Shown one piece after another: positions 1-10,261 of a stretch of DNA of 64,000 nucleotides. The DNA is taken from contig CAMRHE010000035.1 in assembly GCA_947044405.1 (NCBI GenBank), positions 10,381,618 through 10,445,617 of the forward strand, written 5' to 3'. Origin of the DNA: Leptodactylus fallax. Lineage: Eukaryota; Chordata; Amphibia; Anura; Leptodactylidae. Positions within the stretch are counted from its first letter, which is position 1; every line of letters begins with the position of its first letter. A program made the position numbers and the translations under genes. The notes beneath the pieces were generated by a model. It saw only the letters and a list, made by a program, of their open reading frames with translations. It made no database searches and was not told where the DNA came from.

Positions 1-1
1 A

Positions 2-3000
2 AACACTCAGGACCAGAGTGTGGACCTGACCCCAGGGAGGCAGCTGGCTAACATCTATGTGACTCCGGAGGAAGTAAGGAAAGTAACTCCAATGCAGCTG
101 AAGCCGACTGAAAGGGATGAGTGGACCGTAATTGTGTCCATGGGAGAAGATGAGGAACCCACCTCTGAATGGAATGGCCGTGCAATTCGAGAACAGATGA
201 AGATGGATGCAAGTTCATGTTCTCTGGAAAGGGTGCAGAAGGTAGATGAGCTGTTATGGGAGAACCGAGCCTCCTTTGCACGGTATGCTGAAGATTTTGG
301 ATGTACCACAGGGATCTACCATGAGATTCCCACAGGAGACACCCCTCCAATTAGAGAGCGCTACCGACAAATTCCTCCACAGTTGTATCAGGAAGTGAAA
401 GAACTGTTAGCTAAGATGCTACAGGGTGGGATCATCCAAGAAAGCCAAAGTCCCTGGGCGGCTCCTGTGGTGTTAGTAAGAAAGAAAGATGGGTCCATCC
501 GATTTTGCGTAGACTATCGGAAGTTAAACGCTTGCACCGTACGAGATTCCTACCCCTTGCCACGGATTGAGGAGTCTCTCTCAGCGCTGGGGAGAGCCCG
601 GTACTTCTCCTCACTAGATCTGGCTAGTGGGTATTGGCAGGTGCCGATGGCCACAAAAGACAAGGAGAAGACGGCATTCATCTTGCCCATGGGACTATAC
701 GAATTTAACCAGATGCCCTTCGGGTTGACAAATGCACCCGGAACGTTTCAGCGGTTGATGGAGAAATGTCTCGGTGACTTCAACTTTGAGTTCACTCTCA
801 TCTACTTGGATGACATTATAGTGTATTCTGCGACCTTTGAAGACCATCTCCACCAGTTGGGGCAAGTATTTCGAAGATTGCGGGAACATGGGCTCAAATT
901 GAAACCCAGTAAATGTCGGTTGTTCCAATCTGAAATTGATTACTTGGGTCACCGCGTATCAGGAGAAGGGGTGAGACCATCAAGAGACAAGATAGCGGCT
1001 GTTCAAGATTGGCCAATACCGACTACCCTGCGAGAAGTGAGGGCGTTCCTTGGAGTAGCCGGTTACTATCGACGGTTTATTAAGGATTTCGCCAAGGTAG
1101 CAGCACCACTTAATGCTCTCCTACGAGGCACATCCGGTGGTCCAAAGAACCGGTCCGTGAAGTGGGGACCTGAACAGGAACAAGCCTTCCAGGCATTGAA
1201 GGATGCACTGACAACAGCCCCAATCTTGGCATATGCTGATTACCACTTGCCGTTCCAGCTGTATACAGATGCAAGCCTGTATGGTCTTGGAGCAGTGCTT
1301 TCCCAGCTTCAGGATGGCCAGGAGAGGGTCATAGCATACGGCAGCCGGTCTTTGAGAGATTCTGAAAGAAACCCCGAGAATTATAGTTCATTTAAGTTGG
1401 AGCTGTTGGCACTGGTATGGGCCATGACCGAGAAATTCTCTGAATATTTGACCGGTGCTGAAGTTTTAGTACTGACTGACAACAACCCACTAGCTCACCT
1501 GGAAAATGCCAAGCTCGGGGCGTTAGAGCAGAGGTGGATAGCCCGAATGTCTAAGTTCAATTACCGCATTAAGTATCGGTCCAAGACAGAGAACCAGAAT
1601 GCTGACGGACTTTCTAGGGTAACCGCCCAGACCCCCACAGTAGACGTGGATCATGAGTTGGAGCATGTGGAGGTGCCCGACTTCAGCAGATTTTCACAGG
1701 CCTTGGCCGCCGCTAATCAGTTTGAGATGGAGGGGACTGAAACGGCTCCTTTCTTTGGTCCCTCACGACAGGAATGGGCACAGATACAACAGACCCATGA
1801 GGGGCTGGCGCAGATAATCAAGTGTGTTGAGAAAGGCCAGAAGCCCTGTAGAGAGGAAAGAGAACGACTGACACGTGAGATATTATCTGTTCTGAGTCAG
1901 TGGGAAAAGTTGGAGATGAAAAATGGAGTGCTATGCCGAAAGGTCTATTTACCTTCTGAGATCGACATTCGATACCAAATTGTGGTGCCTAGTGAACTGG
2001 CTCGCTCGTTGGCAGTTGAGGCTCATAATAAGAATGGACATTTTGGTCATGAGAAGACCTTTCGTTGGTTACAGCGACTGATTTACTGCCCTGGTCTTCG
2101 TCAAATGGTCGAAGAAGTATGCCGCAGCTGTCGAACTTGTGAGATCCATAAGGCACTAGAACAGAGAGCTCCCCTGCAAACCATCGTGACCCAGGAACCT
2201 TTAGAAATCGTCATGATAGACTATCTAATGGTTGGCCCATCCAATAGCGGACACCAGTATTGCCTCGGAATGGTGGATCACTTCACCAAATTTGCGGTGG
2301 TAACCGCCACCAAGGACCAGACAGCTGAGTCAGCAGCTCGTGCTCTGTGCCAAGATTTCATACGAGTATATGGGTGTCCCCAATGCATCCACTCCGACCA
2401 GGGCGCCTGCTTTGAGGGACACGTAATGAAAGAAGTTCAACGTATCTACGGGATAAAGAAGTCGCACACGACTCCATACCACCCTCAGGGAAATGGGGCC
2501 TGTGAAAGATTCAACAGAACTCTGCTACAGATGCTGCGGACTCTGGAGGAAGACAAGAAGTTACAGTGGCCTCAGTTCTTGTCTGAAATGGTGTGGGCCT
2601 ATAACAATCAGGTCCATTCTACAACGGGGTACTCTCCTTATACACTTCTCTTTGGGCGGTCTGGGCGAAGTATAGGAGAATTACAGTTGAATGATGTGGA
2701 TGGGTTCCCTCCGAGGGATCCAACCTCTTGGGTGCGGGCGCACCGGCAGAGACTTGAGACGATCCATCAATTGGTGCGGCAGCGCCTGCAAGAACATCCC
2801 CATCCTGATAAGACCCCAGTGCAAGAAGCACCATTGCAACCAGGCGACCTGGTGCTAGTTCGTGTCAAGAAACCCCAAGGGAAATTGGAAAGCCGATGGG
2901 AGGCTTTACCGTATCGTGTTGTTGGCCGCAAGTATGCGAATGGGCCAGTGTACCAGGTCCAGAAAGAAGGAACTGATTGTGTTCGAGTACTTCACCGAAA

Positions 3001-3403
3001 TATGTTGCGCCTGTGTCATTCTGAAGGGACAAATCATGATGGGCCTGCCAATGTGAATGAGCTCCCACAGTCAGAGAATGGAGGTGCGGAATGGGCCTCC
3101 GACGAGGAGGATGATTGTTGGCCGATCCCTGCTCCTGGGGATGTTCCACCTGTGACTACTGTATCTCCGGCCTGTGCCCCCTCTGGTGCGGAATCCGCTG
3201 GTCCTTCTCAGCCCATAGCTGCAGCACTCCATAATATACCACCGGTCCTCAGACGGACCACTAGGCCAAATGCTGGTATTCCCCCTGTTCGGTATGCGCA
3301 GGATGAGTTTGTTTGGCCTGCCATACATCGGTATACTACCACCCTGTGCATAAAAGTACAACCCTCTGGATATACAGTCATAGGCAGGGACTGCCAATCT
3401 TAA
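2..3403 (+). CDS. pol: Ty3/gypsy retrotransposon pol polyprotein (5' part outside window)
   Basis: The frame is open from the first bases of the window to a TAA at 3401-3403, so the protein starts upstream; the first visible residues would lie after the protease. Counting the Val at position 20 as residue 1, reverse transcriptase spans about 90-330, with the first catalytic Asp at 200 (SSLDLASGYW) and YLDD at 262-265. RNase H follows, with TDAS Asp at 417 and an ELLAL Glu. Integrase has an HHCC zinc finger (HNKNGHFGH ... CRSCRTC) and the D734, D793, E829 triad, with 35 residues between the last two. A C-terminal stretch ends in HRNMLRLC, like the tail of gypsy integrases. No stop or frameshift is visible over 1.1 kb of residues, which suggests a recent insertion. 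The product would copy element RNA to DNA and insert it. Gag and protease cannot be judged. Confidence 0.95.
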   Translation, partial: NTQDQSVDLTPGRQLANIYVTPEEVRKVTPMQLKPTERDEWTVIVSMGEDEEPTSEWNGRAIREQMKMDASSCSLERVQKVDELLWENRASFARYAEDFGCTTGIYHEIPTGDTPPIRERYRQIPPQLYQEVKELLAKMLQGGIIQESQSPWAAPVVLVRKKDGSIRFCVDYRKLNACTVRDSYPLPRIEESLSALGRARYFSSLDLASGYWQVPMATKDKEKTAFILPMGLYEFNQMPFGLTNAPGTFQRLMEKCLGDFNFEFTLIYLDDIIVYSATFEDHLHQLGQVFRRLREHGLKLKPSKCRLFQSEIDYLGHRVSGEGVRPSRDKIAAVQDWPIPTTLREVRAFLGVAGYYRRFIKDFAKVAAPLNALLRGTSGGPKNRSVKWGPEQEQAFQALKDALTTAPILAYADYHLPFQLYTDASLYGLGAVLSQLQDGQERVIAYGSRSLRDSERNPENYSSFKLELLALVWAMTEKFSEYLTGAEVLVLTDNNPLAHLENAKLGALEQRWIARMSKFNYRIKYRSKTENQNADGLSRVTAQTPTVDVDHELEHVEVPDFSRFSQALAAANQFEMEGTETAPFFGPSRQEWAQIQQTHEGLAQIIKCVEKGQKPCREERERLTREILSVLSQWEKLEMKNGVLCRKVYLPSEIDIRYQIVVPSELARSLAVEAHNKNGHFGHEKTFRWLQRLIYCPGLRQMVEEVCRSCRTCEIHKALEQRAPLQTIVTQEPLEIVMIDYLMVGPSNSGHQYCLGMVDHFTKFAVVTATKDQTAESAARALCQDFIRVYGCPQCIHSDQGACFEGHVMKEVQRIYGIKKSHTTPYHPQGNGACERFNRTLLQMLRTLEEDKKLQWPQFLSEMVWAYNNQVHSTTGYSPYTLLFGRSGRSIGELQLNDVDGFPPRDPTSWVRAHRQRLETIHQLVRQRLQEHPHPDKTPVQEAPLQPGDLVLVRVKKPQGKLESRWEALPYRVVGRKYANGPVYQVQKEGTDCVRVLHRNMLRLCHSEGTNHDGPANVNELPQSENGGAEWASDEEDDCWPIPAPGDVPPVTTVSPACAPSGAESAGPSQPIAAALHNIPPVLRRTTRPNAGIPPVRYAQDEFVWPAIHRYTTTLCIKVQPSGYTVIGRDCQS

Positions 3404-3414
3404 AGTGGGGGGGA
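3404..3414 (+). other. Polypurine tract of the first Ty3/gypsy element
   Basis: The purine run AAGTGGGGGGGAA lies directly after the pol stop codon and three bases before the TG that opens the LTR. This is the expected place for the plus-strand DNA primer of an LTR retrotransposon. Confidence 0.8.
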
Positions 3415-3417
3415 ATA

Positions 3418-4390
3418 TGTAAGAGACAGCCAATGTTGTCCTAAGCTTTATTTGTCTGTATAAATTGTTAATGTTGAATGTATTTCTGTGATTCTGTTCC
3501 TTTAAGACAGCAGCCATTGTAATTGTGACATGATGCTGGAGTGAGACCCCCCCCCCTTTTATATCAGCCTGTCTGTTCTGCAGACAGAGCGTGAGCAGAG
3601 AAGCAGGAAGTGACGAGAGAGAGAGCAGCAGCCATCTTGGCAAGTGTTGTATGGAACTGGTGTGGATATTTTTCTGTACAGCTAAGCTGTATCTTGGTCC
3701 AGAGACAAACAGAGTGTAAAGAGACAACAGGACTAGTGAGTCCACGTGAAAGGAACTGTGCTCAGTGGCTGATCAGTGAGACTGACATTGTGACTGTGTA
3801 TATGGATACCACAGATAGAGACTCGCAGTGCTGTTGATGTACTGGACAGCACCTGCTAAATCCCGGCTTACATCCCAGCTCAGTGTATGGATTCAGCAGG
3901 ACTGTCAGTGTGCTGAGTGGAATCTGCTGTTGGATTACATTGCATTCATTGGGTTTCCCTGTTAAAGAGAACTTCATTTCTCCTGAGATCCTGATAACAG
4001 TGAGGAGAGGACGCTTCACTATAAAAGAAAGGAACGACTTTGGGCCCCACCGCGCGCTTCTACGGACTGTAAGCGGTCCACCTGGACCACTGGGGAAAAG
4101 GGGGTGCACCCAAATGTGATGTCAGGGTCAGTTAGGGATAGTTTTGAGTATATTGTTCATTCAGTGTCCATACTGCAGAAGTGGACAGAGTAAAAGTGGA
4201 AACCATTGCAGAATTTGCCTTGAAATTGTTCATGCTATATTGTATATTTTGCTTGTCTTTATCCCTGTCATTTTACCTTCAAATAGCCTTTATTAACTTA
4301 TAGTAAATATATATTCTTTTCTTGAACTACCGCGTGTGTGTTCATTTCTGGTTGCGGAGTCCAAACCACCTGCCTTGCTCCCGGTTCACA
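3418..4390 (+). repeat. 3' LTR of the first Ty3/gypsy element
   Basis: The LTR starts with TGTAAGAGACAGCC right after the polypurine tract. A TATA-like TTTTATATC follows a C-run near 3550, a plausible promoter, and AGTAAA near 4302 followed by a GT-rich stretch is a plausible polyadenylation signal. The 3' edge is approximate: I chose the ACA at 4388-4390 because gypsy LTRs often end that way. The matching 5' LTR and the target-site duplication are outside the window, so neither age nor exact end can be checked here. Confidence 0.75.
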
Positions 4391-5530
4391 CCTGCACTAG
4401 AAGGGGTTAATCATGGTCAGAAATTCAAAAAAAATCCGGAAAACAGGGCCCCCAAAAAAAAAAAAAATTCTGTTCTGGAAGTGGGGGGGGGGGCTCTAAT
4501 TAGTGATTTTAATCTCAACTATCAGGGAGAGTAATATATAATCAGGGAGTATATGTATGCACTTTTGAGGCTGATATAATAATCAATTGATATTGAGAGT
4601 TTTGCTAAGCATTTACAGTACTGTGATAATGAGCCCAACACTCCTAACTTAGCTGATTGTTTTTCATAGTTAACATCTTATATAGGAGATAGTAAAAGTT
4701 ATATTTTATGGGTATATATAACGGGACAGTAGAAAATTTATTAACACAGATGGGAAATTGGCATTAATTTGTCCTTTGAGGTGAAATTGGAATTGATTCT
4801 TTGTCATTGATCTATATATGGGAGCTAGTGAGAATGATAGTTAAAGAGCCAGCACCTTTTGGGGGGTGAAAAGGAAAAAGAATGGCATTAAAGATGCAAT
4901 TTTTCAATGAAACTCGTGCACCTGCAGATCAGTAGGCGAGGGCTATTTTTGTATATTAAACATCAATTAATGCAAAACTTATAAAAATAGTTATTAAAAA
5001 AACTATAATTGTCATGTGAAGAAGAAACCATTTTCATGCAGAATTATCTTCCTGTTATTCTTTGGAATATAAAACTTTGTATGATTTCTTTTAATGCTTG
5101 GTTAAAAAGAAAGACCTTCACCTTGTCCAGACGTGATTCTCTCTAGGGAGTCTCCAGTATGCTTTCAACTGGTTTTACAAGGTTTGAAATCTTTTCCCTA
5201 TGGTATTGAAAAATATAACTTCTTACATTATCTGAAGCATCCATGTTTTGTTTTTTTAGATTTCTACACAAACATAGCTAAAAGGACAAGAGATACATTC
5301 CCATGACTATTAGCTATACAGAAGTAGCAGAGCTGCATTTATTTTTGTACTTGGTGACTATATTGTTTGTATATACAGTAACAATAACTGTTTTAGTTAA
5401 GATATGTTTTTTTCCATCCTCTGTGAAATCTCAGATAATTTACTATGGCATATGTGATGTGCCAACTCAAAAACAGAAGGCTACTCAGATCACTGTTTAT
5501 TGCATAGCAATAATTTAGTTGCACATCATA
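4391..5530. other. No gene seen; AT-rich DNA
   Basis: The stretch contains an A-run and a G-run near 4450-4490 just beyond the LTR, then AT-rich sequence. Small reading frames here have no recognisable motif, and no repeat termini were found. Confidence 0.5.
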
Positions 5531-5800
5531 TTAAAGGGGATTTCCCATCTAAGGCTTTCACCTGTCTTGTTATCTTTTATCCTCTCCATCTTGAGTCAGT
5601 TCCGTTTCAGAGACAAGTAGGCAGACTTAGCCGGCGTTATATACAGGGCATGCTAGTAGCGTGCACTGAGACTGTGCTTGTTTTAAGCTGCACACTGTTA
5701 CATTCAGAGATAAGTGGCAAGCACTGTTCTAGTCCTTGTCAGGGCTCAGCTTTTAAATGCAGATTGCAGAGCTGACAAAAGGCTCCATTAGCCATCAATC
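5531..5800 (+). repeat. Fragment of TTAA-flanked 'AGGGG' MITE family
   Basis: TTAA at 5531-5534 is followed by AGGGGATTTCCCATCTAAGG, close to the ends at 25773, 39544 and 54850. The opposite end was not found, so this is a partial or decayed copy and its right edge is a guess. Confidence 0.4.
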
Positions 5801-6149
5801 ACAGGCAAGTGAATATAATAGAGGTGGCCAGAAATAGATTGACATCACAAGTACAGCTACTGCTAAAAAATTGCAGAGGTGCTCTGAAACCTAGTCAATG
5901 AGCTGCAGACTCTGAGAGACATATTCAGCCGTATCTGACAATAATCGAAATTATGCCACAATAAGGAAATCACATAGCTAGGTGTCAGAGCCTAAACAGT
6001 TCATGCATTCATGGTCGTATCCATTGGCAACAGATCAAGATAAAACACTGTCCCCACTAAGATGCAAAGTTTTTAATTACTTATATTTGCTAAAATGTTT
6101 AACTTTTAGTTGTCTACAAATTTAAATTTGCTTATTTTCATGGGACTAA
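5801..6149. other. Nothing recognised
   Basis: AT-rich sequence with no reading frame, repeat terminus or RNA gene that I can support. Confidence 0.4.
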
Positions 6150-7048
6150 GACTAAGGCCCCACATTGCGCGTACACTGTTTTGTGTGCAAATTTTGCTGT
6201 GCTTTTTTATTAGCTAAACCCAGAGGTGACTACAGAAAGAATGGAAAATATGAAATAAATACTTATACTTCTCCCTTCTGCTCAATCCACTCTTGACTTT
6301 GGCTCAAAAACTGCAGCAAAATCTGCAACAAAAAAAGCTGCATTTCTGCAACGTGGGTCCTCAGCCTAAGTCTAAGGTCCCAAGTGTGGAAAAGCTGCTT
6401 TTTTTCATTGTAGATTTTGTAGCTTTTTTTTAGCCAGGAGTGGATTGAGTAAGAATAGAGCAGTCTAAGTGTTTACTTTATATTTTCCATTATTTTGCAG
6501 TCACTCCTGGGTTTAGATTAAAAAAAAACTGCAGCCAGGAAACATGGGGCTTCAGCTTAAGGCCAGGGCCCCATGTTGCAAAAAATGTTGCATACTACAG
6601 TACCTGCAAAGTGGATGGGATTCTGGCTAATCCCATCCACACAAAAACTGTTGCATTTTTGTAAACCACAGCATGTCAATTATACCTACAAAAAACTCTG
6701 CAGACTTTCTGTGAAAAAACTGTGATGCATTTCCGCTGTGGTCTTTTCCATAGTGTTTTTTGGCATCGATTCACTGCCTTAGCCTAAGACCCCACGTAGC
6801 GGGCCACAGCGAAAAAGTGCTGCGAGAAAAAAACGTTTTTTTCCTGCAGCACTTTTCACACAAAGTCCACAGAGTTTTTCCCTGCGGACTTTCTGCTTCA
6901 TTTATACCTATAGGGAAATTGCCGGCATTTCCGTAGGTATAATTGACATGCTGCCATTTCCAAAAATGCGACGATTTTGAAAATTGCAGCATTTGTGCTG
7001 TGCGTATTTTTCTGCAATGTGTGGATGGGATTCGCTAGAATAAATATT
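6150..7048. repeat. Cluster of four MITE copies with 'AAGGCCCC' ends
   Basis: Four related blocks lie head to tail or inverted, at about 6150-6370, 6371-6560, 6561-6785 and 6786-7048. Each is bounded by versions of AAGGCCCCA...TAGCGG or TTGCGG and its reverse complement, with internal inverted segments such as CTGCAGCAAAATCTGCAAC. Two types are mixed: one with a GAGCCAAAG-like centre (first two) and one with ATACCTATAGG and ATGTGTGGATGGGATTC (last two). The same types recur at 13472, 26464, 26716, 31616 and 41911. No coding capacity. Confidence 0.7.
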
Positions 7049-7470
7049 AGTGAGGTTGACGTGCAAGTTTTTGATTTAGACATGGCCCAGGGAAGGTATG
7101 GGAAAATAAAAAACATTCATAAACATCTTTCCTGGGCTCTGACGTCATGATGTCATTACCCCTCACATGGCCAGTGAAGACTAATCACAGGCCTCAATGG
7201 TGATTCAGGGTTGCTTATGTCACAGAGAAGGCTGGAAGATATTGGGTACCGGACTTTGCGCCAGAGCCCAGGAAAGCTAATGAAAAATTACTATGAGTGT
7301 GCTATATTTTTCTACATCTTCCCTTGGTCTCTCTACTCTTGGATCTGTACAGAGACCAAGGTATAATACTGTAGTGAAATGTCGGAGGTGAACTCCAAAA
7401 ATAACAGGTTCAGCTGAACCCAAAAACTTTGAAAATTTCGTAACAAACTGAATTGGTTCACTCATAGCTA
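7049..7470. repeat. hAT-type non-autonomous element, decayed
   Basis: The interior (TTTCCTGGGCTC, CATGATGTCATT, AATCACAGGCCT) resembles the interior of the better preserved hAT element at 52359-53338. The right end GGTTCACTCATAGCTA matches that element's right terminus. The left end is poorly defined and no 8-bp duplication is visible. Confidence 0.5.
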
Positions 7471-7988
7471 CCTACAATATACCAAGCATAAATAATTTAT
7501 GGTGTCCATGGTCACCATCACTGTTATAACTGCTGGGCTGTTAGTGCTAGACATTTGTTAGTGTCTGTACATTTCTGTATACAGACTCTAGTATGCTCCT
7601 TTTCTCATTCCTGGGTATTTCAATGCTCCCTCCGGACATCACTAGAGATGGAAGAACTAGTTCATAACAAACTGTATTCAATATGAATTTTTTCATTTCT
7701 GATTTCTGATGAAACTTTTGCAATTAGTTTCAGATGGACCATCAGAAATCTCCACCATAAAGCATAAGGAAGGACAGAAGAGTGGAGGAGGATTACATGA
7801 TCTTTGACCTACGTGGGCTTTTGTCATAATTAGCTGACAGCCTCTCAGTCAATCATGAGGGGTGGGCTGAGAGTCACAGTAATTATGCTATAGGCAAAGG
7901 GTTGGCCAAGAGTGGCACGCGAGGCATATTTCCCTGGCACGGCAGCCCGAGTCCTCACCCAGCAGTTTCGATCGAACCAAACACGGCC
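7471..7988. other. Mostly unassigned; possible hAT end at 7646
   Basis: TAGAGATGGAAGAACTAGTTC at about 7646 resembles a hAT-family terminus seen elsewhere in the window. Nothing else was recognised and no gene is seen. Confidence 0.35.
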
Positions 7989-8390
7989 GAAACAAAACTG
8001 CTATTATTATACTGTGGGGTCTCTTAAGACCCCAGAGTATAATAAGCGGAGCCCCCGGGGAGATGATCAAACATAAAAAACAATGTTACTCACCATTCCA
8101 CGCTCCTCAGCCTCTGTGTGCTCTTCGGGCGCTTCTGCCTGAAGTCAGCGGACAGGGCCTCAGGTTTCACATCTGCGTCTGGCGTCATTACAAATAATGA
8201 CGCGACGTTACGCCTGAGACCCAATGAGCGGTAGCTGACTGCAGGCAGAAGCGCCCGAAGAGAACACAGCGGCTGCGGAGCGTGGAATGGTGAATACATT
8301 TTTTTTTTTATGTTTGTCACCTCTCTTCGCACTCCACTTATTATGCTCTGGGGTCTGAAGAGACCACACAGTATAATAATAGCTAGTGAG
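7989..8390. repeat. Foldback element with ~150-bp arms
   Basis: The left arm holds the hairpin around TGGGGTCTCTTAAGACCCCA (8014-8033) and CCATTCCACGCTCC (8094-8107). The right arm holds their inverted counterparts, GGAGCGTGGAATGG near 8277 and CTGGGGTCTGAAGAGACC near 8348. The centre is around 8180-8200. The tandem repeat starting at 8405 abuts the right arm. Related end sequence is seen near 53240. Confidence 0.7.
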
Positions 8391-8404
8391 TGGCACAAAT
8401 TGGA

Positions 8405-8950
8405 ATATTATAAAAGTATTATACCATGTGCAGGGGCCACTATGGAACATAATACCATGTGGAGGGGCCACTATGGAACATAATACCGTGTGCAGGGGCC
8501 ACTATGGGACATAATACCGTGTGCAGGGGCCACTATGGGACATAATACTGTGTGCAGGGGCCACTATGGGACATAATACCATGTGCAGGGACTGCTATGG
8601 GACAAATACCATGTGCAGAGGCCACTATGGGACATATACCATGTGCAGGGGCCGCTATGGGACATATATCATGTGCAGGGACTGCTATGGGACATAATAC
8701 CTTGTGCAGGCGCCACTATGGGACATAATACCATGTGCAGGGGCCGCTATGGGATATAATACCATATGCAGGAACCGCTATGGGACATAATACTGTGTGC
8801 AGGCGCCGCTATGGGACATAATACCATGTGCAGGTCCACTATGGGACATAATACCGTGTGCAGGCATCGCTATGGGACATAATACTGTGTGCAGGGACTA
8901 CTATGGCTGTGGGACATAATACCATGTGCAGGGACCACTATGGGACATTA
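8405..8950. repeat. Minisatellite, ~31-bp unit, about 17 copies
   Basis: The unit is roughly ATAATACC(A/G)TGTGCAGG followed by GGCC(A/G)CTATGGGAC. Copies differ by base changes and small indels (for example a shorter ATACC spacing near 8600-8670 and an extra GCTGTG near 8905). Spacing is continuous with no unique spacers. It carries no open frame of note. Confidence 0.9.
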
Positions 8951-9854
8951 TTCTGTATAACGGTGTGTTTTCTGTATTAAGGATGTGTTTTTGCACAGAA
9001 AACTCAGGCTTTGTTTTGTTTTTTTTTGTGCAAAAATGCACTAGTTTTACATTGAAGTAAAAGTTCCAGTGGCCTAAGAATATAGCTGCATCTAGATACA
9101 TAGTGTGTTTTCACCATAAGGGTGCTGCCATACGGTGCTCCTGGATACTTACATTTACCACTAATTGGGGGCTGCACATGGACTTTCATTGCTTCTAATC
9201 GGAAAGTACAGGAGCATCCCAGGAAATAGCAGTAAGTGCATGTGTCCTAAAGCATCTGGTGGCAGCACTTCTGTGATATGGTTTGTGGTATATGACTTTA
9301 GTTTAGGGGTCGTCAGACTTACAATTATTGACCGGGACTCCAAGTACCTCATCTTTGATTTTTTAATTAAAACCGGCACACTGAACAAAAAAGGTTGCCT
9401 ACCTCTGCTATAGACACTAAATAACATTATGTGCAAAGAGAAGCCATTTTGTGATAACAGGCAAAGAGCAAGAACAGATCTCACTTACACTTAGGTGGAT
9501 ATATTTGTAAAGACTTAAGGTTATAGAGTTGGCAAATCTGGGAGAACGTAAACATTATTGTGTTGTAACTGTAAATATCTCCCAAAATGCCAATTCCTAT
9601 TGTCATCCAACTGTGAAAGTCTATCCCTGGGATAATGTTTTGAATAACCAATATTGGAAATTGGAGCTTACAGGCAAAAGTTTTCTAGAAGGCTTATTCA
9701 ATCTCCAAACTGTACCTATAATGTAATAGAAACTTGTCTCGGAAGGATTTTTGGCCACCATTGTCAGCTCCATTTATACCCAATGTTTAGAAGTATTTTG
9801 TATCTATCTGGTGCCACCAAATTTCAGTATGGCAGCTTTATAGTACTTAGGGTG
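8951..9854. other. No gene seen
   Basis: Mixed AT-rich DNA between the minisatellite and the palindrome at 9855. Short open frames near 9165-9484 overlap on both strands and show no motif or splice context. Confidence 0.45.
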
Positions 9855-10261
9855 GGTTCACACCTGCGCTTGGTGTCCGTCCGTCGCCAATCCAGTGAAA
9901 ATCTCGGCGAACTGGATTGGCGTCGGATACAGACCGGTCAGCGGCGCATTGGTTAAAAACCCATTCATTTGAATGGGTTTTTAAAGCAGTGCGTGGGTGT
10001 GCGCTTACACCCTCTGCGCTGCGAATCCTTTTTTTTTTCGTCGGACACGAAGTCCTGCGTGTCTGACTTTGTTTCCGACAAAAAAAAAGGATTCGCAGCG
10101 CAGAGGGTGTAAGCGCACACCCGCGCACTGCTTTAAAAACCCATTCAAATGAATGGGTTTTTAACCAATGCGCCGCTGACCGGTCTGTATCCGACGCCAA
10201 TCCAGTTCGCCGAGATTTTCACTGGATTGGCGACGGACGGACAGCAAGCGCAGGTGTGAAC
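9855..10261. repeat. Near-perfect 407-bp palindromic foldback MITE
   Basis: The arm starting GGTTCACACCTGCGCTTG at 9855 is matched by its reverse complement ending at 10261. Arms of about 185 bp pair almost without mismatch, around a loop at about 10040-10080 that itself has matching T- and A-runs. GC content is well above the flanks. A partial copy of the centre lies at 41106-41222, and the foldback at 46500-47709 has similar GTTCACAC ends. A 117-aa frame inside is a by-product of the palindrome. Confidence 0.85.

Noticed and set aside
8405..8950. CRISPR-like array of ~31-bp repeats
   Set aside because: Units are contiguous with no unique spacers and the window is eukaryotic; it is a minisatellite.
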